From contig JANYFX010000205.1 of NCBI GenBank assembly GCA_025359585.1, forward strand, positions 1 through 5,067: a stretch of DNA of 5,067 bases, read 5' to 3'. Shown piece after piece: positions 1 to 5,067 of the stretch. Source of the DNA: Rhizobacter sp. (GTDB taxonomy: Bacteria > Pseudomonadota > Gammaproteobacteria > Burkholderiales > Burkholderiaceae_C). Under the pieces are notes generated by a model, which was not told where the DNA came from, searched no databases, and saw only the letters and a program-made list of their open reading frames with translations. Positions within the stretch are counted from its first letter, which is position 1; the number at the start of each line of letters is the position of its first letter. The translations under genes and the position numbers were made by a program.

Positions 1-1738
1 CGGCGAGGCGCTCCTTGATCTGACGCGCGGCGTCCTGGGCAGCCTTGCCGTTCAGGTCGGCGCCGGTCGACGCGGCGGTGGCGGACGTGTTGGCCACCTT
101 CTGCGTGTCGGTCGCCGTGACCCGCACGCTCTCGAAGCTCACGCCGAGTTCGTGCGCCACCACCTGCGCGACTTTCGTGTTCAACCCCTGGCCCATCTCG
201 GTGCCGCCGTGGTTCACGAGGATCGAGCCGTCGCTGTAGACGTGCACGAGCGCACCGGCCTGGTTGAAGTGCTTGACGTTGAACGAGATGCCGAACTTCA
301 GCGGTGCGAGCGCGATGCCGCGCTTGAGCACCGGGCTGGTCGCGTTGAACTGCGCAATGCTTGCGCGCCGTGCCACGTAGTCGCTGCTGGCTTCGAGCTC
401 GGCGCTCAGCTCGTGGATGATGTTGTCGGTGACGACCTGGCCATAGGGCGTGACGTTGTTCGTGTCCTTGCCGTAGTAGTTGACACGCCGCACGTCCATC
501 GCGTCGCGGCCCAACTTGCGCGCGATGCTGTCGAGGATGTTCTCGATCGCGATCGCCCCTTGCGGCCCGCCGAAGCCGCGGAACGCGGTGTTGCTCTGCG
601 TGTTGGTCTTGCCCGAATAACCGTGCATCGCCACGTCGGGCAGCCAGTAGGCGTTGTCGAAGTGGCAGAGCGCGCGGGTCATCACCGGACCCGACAGGTC
701 GGCCGAGTGGCCGGCCCGCGAGACCATCGTGATCTCGGCGCCGAGCACCTTGCCCGCGTCGTCGTAACCCACTTCGTAGTCGTACCAGAAGCAGTGGCGC
801 CGGCCGGTGATCAGGAAGTCATCGTCGCGGTCCAGGCGCAGCTTCACCGGCCGCTTGAGTTTCGCGGCGGCCACGGCCGCCACGCACGCGAAGATCGCCG
901 ACTGCGATTCCTTGCCGCCGAAACCGCCGCCCATGCGCCGGCACTCGACCTGCACCTGGTTCGCGTGCAGCTTCAGCGCGTGCGCGATCAGGTGCTGCAT
1001 TTCGCTCGGGTGCTGCGTCGAGCAGTACACGTGCATGCCGTCGCTTTCTTTCGGGATCGCGTAGCTGATCTGACCTTCGAGGTAGAACTGCTCCTGGCCG
1101 CCGACATCGAGCGTGGACTTCAGCCGGTGCGGCGCCTTCGCGATCGCGGCCTGGGCGCCGCCTTCGTTCGTGCTGCGGACGAGATGCATCGGCGGCAAGA
1201 CGTACTGGCCCTTGGCGTGGGCGTCCTGCGGTGTGATGACCGGCGGCAACGCTTCGATCGTCAACACGTCCTTGGCTTTGGCCGCAGCACGTCTCGCTGC
1301 GTCGCGGGTTTCTGCGATCACCGCGAACACCGGCTGGCCGAGGTACCGGATCTCGCCGTCGCACAGGATCGGATCGTCGTGGATGATCGAGCCGCAATCG
1401 TTCGGGCCGGGGATGTCGGCGGCCGAGAGCACGGCCACCACGCCGGGCAGTGCGCGGATCTTGTCGAGGGCGCTGGCGGTGAGCTTGCCGTTTGCGACCG
1501 GCGACAAGCCGAGCGCGCAGTGCAGCGTGCCGGCGAGTTCGGGAATGTCGTCGATGTAGGTCGCTTCACCGGCCACGTGCAGGTGCGCCGATTCGTGCGG
1601 GCGGCTGATGCCGACACGCGCGCCGGCACTCACCGCAGCAGCCTCGGCGCTTTCGTCGATGCGCGCGGCCGTGTTCGTCAGATAGTCGGCGAAGGATTCG
1701 TTGGGTTGCAAGAGCAGGGCGTCGATCGGCTTGTTCAT
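1..1738 (-). CDS. xdhB: xanthine dehydrogenase, molybdopterin-binding subunit XdhB (3' end beyond the window)
   Basis: This is the large catalytic subunit of cytoplasmic xanthine dehydrogenase, which hydroxylates hypoxanthine and xanthine to urate at a molybdenum cofactor. I translated it from the ATG at 1738-1736; the frame stays open for 579 codons to the left edge, against a usual family length of roughly 770-790, so the C-terminus is missing. The conserved start of the domain, HESAHLHVAGEATYIDDIP, lies at about residues 48-66. Family motifs follow in order: GGQEQFYLE (Q215), GGGFGGKE (270-277), DRDDDFLITG (303-312), AFRGFGGPQ (385-393, whose R387 matches the substrate-binding arginine of the family), FGISF (F486), GGTEMGQG (E514) and TSATAASTGADLNG. 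The catalytic glutamate of the family lies in the C-terminal part outside the window. There is no frameshift in the visible part. It is the second gene of the xdhA-xdhB operon; xdhC would be expected next. Confidence 0.96.
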   Translation of the reverse strand, partial: MNKPIDALLLQPNESFADYLTNTAARIDESAEAAAVSAGARVGISRPHESAHLHVAGEATYIDDIPELAGTLHCALGLSPVANGKLTASALDKIRALPGVVAVLSAADIPGPNDCGSIIHDDPILCDGEIRYLGQPVFAVIAETRDAARRAAAKAKDVLTIEALPPVITPQDAHAKGQYVLPPMHLVRSTNEGGAQAAIAKAPHRLKSTLDVGGQEQFYLEGQISYAIPKESDGMHVYCSTQHPSEMQHLIAHALKLHANQVQVECRRMGGGFGGKESQSAIFACVAAVAAAKLKRPVKLRLDRDDDFLITGRRHCFWYDYEVGYDDAGKVLGAEITMVSRAGHSADLSGPVMTRALCHFDNAYWLPDVAMHGYSGKTNTQSNTAFRGFGGPQGAIAIENILDSIARKLGRDAMDVRRVNYYGKDTNNVTPYGQVVTDNIIHELSAELEASSDYVARRASIAQFNATSPVLKRGIALAPLKFGISFNVKHFNQAGALVHVYSDGSILVNHGGTEMGQGLNTKVAQVVAHELGVSFESVRVTATDTQKVANTSATAASTGADLNGKAAQDAARQIKERLA

Positions 1739-1751
1739 TCGATGCTCCTCA
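1739..1751 (-). promoter_or_regulatory. ribosome-binding site of xdhB, overlapping the xdhA stop codon
   Basis: On the minus strand the xdhA stop codon runs straight into the Shine-Dalgarno: TGAGGAGCATCGA and then ATG. The GGAG core (1748-1745) has a good 6-base spacing to the xdhB start. The two genes are only 10 bases apart, so a ribosome ending xdhA covers the xdhB start site. This supports co-transcription and coupled, balanced synthesis of the two subunits. Confidence 0.8.
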
Positions 1752-3275
1752 GGCGGTGGCCACGCTGGTCTGGTGTGGCATCACGCTGAACACGCTGGTG
1801 GCGGTGCTCGGCAGCGGGTTCTCGGCGCGTGTTTCGAGCCAGAAGCGTTGCAGCAGGTTCTGCGCGACCTGCAGACGGTAGGCCGCGCTGGCGCGCATGT
1901 CGGAGAGGGGTTTGAAGTCTTGCGCGAGTGCGGTCTTGGCGGTGTTCACGGTCGCCTGTGTCCAGGGCTGGCCGACGAGCGCGGCCTCGGCGAGGGCTCC
2001 GCGCTTCACCGTCGCGGCCATGCCGCCGAACGCCAGGCGCACGGTCTTCACGACGCCGGCATCGAGTTCGATCGACAAACCAGCGCACAGCGCCGAGATG
2101 TCGCAGTCGAACCGCTTGCTGATCTTGTAGCCGCGCACCTGGCGTGACGCCACGGCCTTCGGCACCGTCATGCCCTGCACGAACTCGCCGGGCTCCAGGT
2201 GGTTCTTCATGTAGTCGATGTAGAAAGTGTCGAGCGGCATCCGACGCACGCGCTCGCCCTTGCGCAATTCGATCTGCGCGTCCAGCGCCATCAGGATCGG
2301 CGGCGAATCGCCGATCGGCGAACCGTTGGCGACGTTGCCACCCATCGTGCCGGCGTTGCGGATCGGGGGTGAGGCGAAGCGCAGCCACACGTCGGTGAGC
2401 GACGGGAAACGTCGTGCGAGCGCGGACCACGCCGCTTCGAGCGAGGCGCCGGCGCCGATGTACAGCTCGCCGTTCTGTTCCGCGACGAGCTTCATCTCTT
2501 CGACTTCGCCGACATAAATGATGTCGCCGAGCGCGCGGAATTGTTTGTTGACCCACAGGCCCACATCGGTCGAACCGGCGAGCAACTGCGCTTTCGGGTT
2601 CGCTTCGCGCAGCGCGGCGAGTTCGGCCAGTGTCTTGGGCGCGTAGAACCGATCGGCCGAGGTCGTTGGCGAATAACCGAAACTTTCCGAGGCTTCGAAC
2701 CCTTTCAGCGCCGCCAACACCGGCGCCGTGTCGAGCGCCACCTTGGGCAAGTCGAACATGCGCTGCCCGGCATCCAGGATCGGCCGGTACCCCGTGCAGC
2801 GGCACAGGTTGCCCGAGAGTTCGTCGGCCAGCTGCTGGCGTGTCGGTTGGCTGGCGCAGGCCTGGTGGTGTTCGTAAGCCGACCACAACGACATCACGAA
2901 CCCGGGCGTGCAGAACCCGCATTGCGAGCCGTGGCACTCGACCAGCGCTTCCTGCACCGGGTGCAACTTCTCGGAGCTCATCATCTTCAAATCTTCGACC
3001 GTGAACAGCGCCTTGCCGTCGAGCGTGGGCAGGAACTGGATGCAGGCGTTGACGGTGCGCAGGCTCAAACCGCGCACGGCGGCCGTGTCGCCCGGCGCCG
3101 CCGCCTCGCCGATCACGACGGTGCAGGCGCCGCAATCGCCTTCGTTGCAGCCTTCCTTGGTGCCGGTGCAGCGCGCGTCCTCGCGCAGCCAGTCGAGCAC
3201 GGTGCGGGTGGGCGCGGCGCCGCTGACTTCGACGACGGCGCCCTGGTGAAAGAAACGGATCGGGCGGTGTTGCAT
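1749..3275 (-). CDS. xdhA: xanthine dehydrogenase, iron-sulfur/FAD subunit XdhA
   Basis: This is the small, electron-transferring subunit (508 aa, normal for bacterial XdhA), which passes electrons from the molybdenum site of XdhB through two [2Fe-2S] clusters to FAD and on to NAD+. A plant-type ferredoxin domain holds C43, C48, C51 (motif GCNEGDCGAC) and C78. The helical second cluster domain holds C119, C122 (QCGFCTPGF), C158 and C160 (GNLCRCTGYRPI). The FAD-binding domain follows, with LLAGSTDVGLW (231-241) and IRNAGTMGGNVANGSPIGDSPP (305-326), then a CO-dehydrogenase-flavoprotein-type C-terminal domain (about 385-490). All eight cluster cysteines are present. I chose the ATG at 3275 because the protein then starts MQHRPIRFFHQGAVVEV, the usual family N-terminus; an in-frame ATG at 3323 would add 16 unrelated-looking residues. 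The Shine-Dalgarno at the chosen start is weak (GAAG, 7 bases upstream). It is the first gene of the minus-strand operon and is divergent from the LysR gene. Confidence 0.96.
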   Translation of the reverse strand: MQHRPIRFFHQGAVVEVSGAAPTRTVLDWLREDARCTGTKEGCNEGDCGACTVVIGEAAAPGDTAAVRGLSLRTVNACIQFLPTLDGKALFTVEDLKMMSSEKLHPVQEALVECHGSQCGFCTPGFVMSLWSAYEHHQACASQPTRQQLADELSGNLCRCTGYRPILDAGQRMFDLPKVALDTAPVLAALKGFEASESFGYSPTTSADRFYAPKTLAELAALREANPKAQLLAGSTDVGLWVNKQFRALGDIIYVGEVEEMKLVAEQNGELYIGAGASLEAAWSALARRFPSLTDVWLRFASPPIRNAGTMGGNVANGSPIGDSPPILMALDAQIELRKGERVRRMPLDTFYIDYMKNHLEPGEFVQGMTVPKAVASRQVRGYKISKRFDCDISALCAGLSIELDAGVVKTVRLAFGGMAATVKRGALAEAALVGQPWTQATVNTAKTALAQDFKPLSDMRASAAYRLQVAQNLLQRFWLETRAENPLPSTATSVFSVMPHQTSVATA

Positions 3276-3334
3276 GAACTCGCTTCGCTGGTTGAGTCGG
3301 TGGTGGCCGAAACTTAAGCGCATCCGGCCTCAGG

Positions 3335-3342
3335 TGTATACA
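3335..3342. promoter_or_regulatory. TGTATACA perfect palindrome, candidate operator core
   Basis: An 8-base perfect palindrome lies in the A/T-rich half of the divergent region, 33 bases before the lysR start and 60 bases before the xdhA start. It overlaps the possible -35 box of the lysR promoter, so a protein bound here could block lysR-guaD transcription while also acting on xdhA. TGTATACA resembles operator cores used by some FadR-subfamily GntR repressors more than the T-N11-A pattern of LysR proteins. Function is inferred from position and symmetry only. Confidence 0.35.
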
Positions 3343-3365
3343 ACGAAATCCATACTGCCTATCAT
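3337..3365 (+). promoter_or_regulatory. possible sigma-70-type promoter for the lysR-guaD transcript
   Basis: A -35-like TATACA (3337-3342, 4 of 6 matches to TTGACA) is followed by a 17-base spacer and a -10-like TATCAT (3360-3365, 5 of 6 matches to TATAAT). The spacing is ideal. Transcription would start at about 3371-3373, leaving almost no leader ahead of the ATG at 3375. The match is moderate and was found by eye. Confidence 0.4.
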
Positions 3366-3374
3366 CCAAACCAT

Positions 3375-4373
3375 ATGACGCAGCGTGTGGACTTCGACAA
3401 GATTGAGCTCTACCTCATTCGGGTGCTGAAGACCTTGATCACAGAACGCAGTGTCTCCCGGGCCGCCATGCGATTGCACACCTCGCAGCCCGCCGTCAGT
3501 GCCCAGCTGAAAAGGCTGCGTGCGCTCACGGGCGACCCGTTGCTGGTGCGGTCGGGCAACAGCATGGCCGCAACCGAAACCGCGCTGCGCCTGCTGGAGC
3601 CCGCCACCCGGCTCTTGCAAGATGCGGACCGGCTGTTCAGCCCGCACGCCCACCAGCGCGCTTTCGAGCCGCTGGGGAGCAGCAGCACCTTCCGCATCGC
3701 CGCCAGCGACTACCTCGACCCGCTGTTCCTGCCCGAGCTGGTGGCGCACCTGAAGCGGGTGGCGCCGAAGGTGCGGCTCGACCTGATGCCACTTTCCGGC
3801 GAGTTCGACTACCGGCGCGGTCTGGCGGCCGGCGAGGTCGACCTGGTGATCGGCAACTGGCTGAAACCGCCCGAAGAACTGCACCTGGGCCGGCTGATGA
3901 GCGACGAGATCGTCTGCCTGGTCGCCGAAGACCACCCGGTGGTGCGTTCAGCGCCCACCCGCGCCTGGTCCCCCGAGCGTTACCTGGCCTGCGAACACGT
4001 GGCGCCGACGCCGCTGCATGGCAACGCTCCCGGAGTGATCGACGAACACCTGGCCTCGCTCGGCGTCAGCCGCGACGTGATGGTGCGCAGTGCCCACTTC
4101 GGGCTGATCCCGCTGATGGTGGCGCAGAGCTTGCTGGTGCTGACCACGGGCAGGCTGTTCTGCTCGCGCTACACCGACAGCCTGCCGGTGCGCATCGTGC
4201 GCTGCCCCGTGCCTTTCCCGACCTTGACCTATTACCAGCTCTGGCACGACCTGACCCACGCGTCGGCCTCCGGCCGATGGCTGCGCGAGCAGGTGCGCGA
4301 CGTGGCGCGCAACCTCGCGGGGCACGGCATGCTGCAGCGCAGTGCGCCGGCGAGCGGAGCGCTCGACGCATGA
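3375..4373 (+). CDS. LysR-family transcriptional regulator, probable regulator of the guanine/xanthine genes
   Basis: This 332-aa protein has the standard two-part LysR layout. The N-terminal winged helix-turn-helix covers about residues 10-68, with the signature SVSRAAMRLHTSQPAVSAQL (26-45) and the wing region GDPLLVRSG. A linker helix (about 70-95) leads into a periplasmic-binding-protein-like effector domain from about residue 105 (FRIAASDYLDPLFLPEL) to about 310. The length is slightly above the usual 300-310, with a short tail after the effector domain. There is no signal peptide, so it acts in the cytoplasm on DNA. No Shine-Dalgarno is visible ahead of the ATG at 3375. Its stop codon overlaps the guaD start by four bases, and it is divergent from xdhA, the classic position of a LysR regulator relative to its targets. 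The target assignment is by context; the effector (perhaps a purine) cannot be read from the sequence. Confidence 0.93.
   Translation: MTQRVDFDKIELYLIRVLKTLITERSVSRAAMRLHTSQPAVSAQLKRLRALTGDPLLVRSGNSMAATETALRLLEPATRLLQDADRLFSPHAHQRAFEPLGSSSTFRIAASDYLDPLFLPELVAHLKRVAPKVRLDLMPLSGEFDYRRGLAAGEVDLVIGNWLKPPEELHLGRLMSDEIVCLVAEDHPVVRSAPTRAWSPERYLACEHVAPTPLHGNAPGVIDEHLASLGVSRDVMVRSAHFGLIPLMVAQSLLVLTTGRLFCSRYTDSLPVRIVRCPVPFPTLTYYQLWHDLTHASASGRWLREQVRDVARNLAGHGMLQRSAPASGALDA
4351..4365 (+). promoter_or_regulatory. small hairpin containing the guaD ribosome-binding site
   Basis: CGAGCG (4351-4356) and CGCTCG (4360-4365) are perfect inverted repeats around a three-base gag loop. The only Shine-Dalgarno-like sequence for guaD, GGAG (4356-4359), is formed by the last base of the left arm plus the loop, 10 bases before the guaD ATG. 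The element lies within the last codons of lysR, so ribosomes finishing lysR would open it. This fits translational coupling, though a six-pair G/C-rich stem can also arise by chance in such DNA. Confidence 0.4.
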
Positions 4374-5067
4374 GTGCGACGCCGACCCGCCTTGCCTTGC
4401 GCGGCGATCTGCTCGATTTCACCGGCGCTCCTGCCTGGGGCGACGTGGACTCGGCGGCGGTGCGTTTCCGGCCCGATCACTGGCTGCTGATCGAAGACGG
4501 CCGCATCACCGGCGCGCAGATCGCCGAACCCGATGCGGGCTGGTCACGGCAAGACCATCGCGGTCAACTGATCCTGCCCGGCTTCATCGACACCCACGTG
4601 CACATGCCGCAGCTCGAGGTGATCGCGAGTTACGGCACCGAGCTGCTCGACTGGCTCAACACCTACACCTTCCCGGCCGAAACACGTTTCGGCGACCCGG
4701 CGTATTCGCAGGCCGGTGCGGCGCTGTTCACCGACGCATTGCTCGCGCACGGTACCACCTCGGCGGTGGTCTTCCCCACGGTCCACAAGGTCTCGGTCGA
4801 CGCTCTGTTCAGTGCCGCTCAACAGCGCGGTATGCGCGTGATCGCCGGCAAGGTCTTGCAGGACCGCCACTCGCCCGACGGCCTGCGCGACGATGTGGTC
4901 CAGGCCGAGCGCGACTGCATCGAGCTGATCGAACGCTGGCACGGCGTCGAGCGCCTGGCCTATGCGGTGACGGTGCGCTTCGCGCCGACCAGCACGCCCG
5001 AACAGCTCGCGATGGCCGGTGCGCTGTGCGCTGCCGACGCCAGCCTCTACATGCAGACCCACGTGGC
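4370..5067 (+). CDS. guaD: guanine deaminase GuaD (3' end beyond the window)
   Basis: This zinc-dependent amidohydrolase deaminates guanine to xanthine, the substrate of the divergently encoded dehydrogenase. I translated 232 residues from the ATG at 4370; the family is about 430-450 aa, so roughly half is visible. After the N-terminal beta domain comes QLILPGFIDTHVHMPQ (66-81): H76 and H78 are zinc ligands and Q81 matches the guanine-contacting glutamine of the family (HxHxxQ spacing). LLDWLNTYTFPAE (92-104) is a hallmark that separates guanine deaminase from other amidohydrolases. RFAPTSTPEQL begins at R203, the expected second guanine-binding residue, and the visible part ends in MQTHV, with H231 the next zinc ligand. 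The catalytic glutamate and final ligands are outside. The residue before R203 is valine, where family members usually have proline. The start overlaps the lysR stop (ATGA), so the two genes are almost certainly co-transcribed. Confidence 0.95.
   Translation, partial: MSATPTRLALRGDLLDFTGAPAWGDVDSAAVRFRPDHWLLIEDGRITGAQIAEPDAGWSRQDHRGQLILPGFIDTHVHMPQLEVIASYGTELLDWLNTYTFPAETRFGDPAYSQAGAALFTDALLAHGTTSAVVFPTVHKVSVDALFSAAQQRGMRVIAGKVLQDRHSPDGLRDDVVQAERDCIELIERWHGVERLAYAVTVRFAPTSTPEQLAMAGALCAADASLYMQTHV

Larger units (their letters stand above)
3276..3374. promoter_or_regulatory. divergent control region between xdhA and the lysR-type gene
   Basis: These 99 bases are the only non-coding stretch in the window and must carry the promoters for both arms. 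The half nearest lysR (about 3331-3374) is clearly more A/T-rich than the flanking genes and holds a TGTATACA palindrome, a possible lysR promoter and repeated CCATA/ATAC elements. The half nearest xdhA would be the xdhA leader; it carries a weak 5-bp stem, GGCCG (3305-3309) with CGGCC (3325-3329), too poor to call a riboswitch or attenuator. I see no convincing sigma-70 promoter for xdhA on the minus strand, which would fit a promoter that depends on a LysR-type activator, although this is inference. Confidence 0.75.

Noticed and set aside
152..1789. A 545-codon open frame on the plus strand, opposite xdhB
   Set aside because: It is antisense to a gene with unmistakable XdhB motifs. Its product is rich in Arg, Val, Ala, His and Asp in the pattern expected from the complement of GC-rich codons, with no recognisable domain. 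Long antisense open frames are common in such DNA.
2541..3317. A 258-codon plus-strand open frame opposite xdhA
   Set aside because: It has no recognisable motif, its composition is typical of an antisense shadow, and it crosses the divergent promoter region from the wrong side.
3305..3329. GGCCG/CGGCC stem in the xdhA leader as a possible purine riboswitch or attenuator
   Set aside because: There are only five base pairs around a 15-base loop, no conserved purine-riboswitch three-way junction, and no U-run that would make a terminator.
1735..3369. A 544-codon open frame on the minus strand covering all of xdhA in another frame
   Set aside because: The product is Arg-rich and low in complexity, with no domain signal, while the frame from 3275 to 1749 carries all eight cluster cysteines and the FAD motifs. 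It is a GC-rich shadow.
3330..3935. A 201-codon minus-strand open frame opposite the first half of the LysR gene
   Set aside because: It lies antisense to a clear LysR helix-turn-helix and has no domain of its own. It could be read upstream of xdhA but shows no support for being a gene.
4544..5062. A 172-codon minus-strand open frame opposite guaD
   Set aside because: The plus strand encodes clear guanine deaminase motifs, and the antisense product is a composition-driven shadow.

Overview
This window looks like part of a GC-rich betaproteobacterial chromosome, most likely order Burkholderiales. That rests on the strong G/C bias at third codon positions, the bacterial XdhA/XdhB split of xanthine dehydrogenase, and the style of the protein sequences; it is a judgement by eye, with no database comparison. 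The locus is a divergent purine-catabolism cluster for the steps guanine -> xanthine -> urate. I see no mobile element, CRISPR array, RNA gene or horizontally acquired cargo.

Layout: on the minus strand, xdhA (iron-sulfur/FAD subunit, 3275 to 1749) is followed after 10 bases by xdhB (molybdopterin subunit, from 1738 and running off the left edge; about three quarters of the gene is visible). On the plus strand, a LysR-type regulator (3375-4373) overlaps by four bases (ATGA) the start of guaD, guanine deaminase (from 4370, running off the right edge; about half visible). A 99-base divergent intergenic region (3276-3374) separates the two arms and should hold both promoters and the operator(s).

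How they work together: GuaD deaminates guanine to xanthine, and the XdhA/XdhB complex oxidises hypoxanthine and xanthine to urate. The LysR protein sits between the two arms and is probably the pathway regulator; its effector is not visible from sequence. The Moco-insertion factor XdhC, normally encoded next to xdhB, is expected just beyond the left edge but cannot be seen here.

I did not find an undescribed system. The points worth a second look are regulatory: a perfect TGTATACA palindrome overlapping a possible -35 box for the lysR gene, a lysR start with no Shine-Dalgarno and a predicted leader of only a few bases, a small hairpin that contains the guaD ribosome-binding site at the lysR/guaD overlap, and an unusual residue next to the expected guanine-binding arginine of GuaD.
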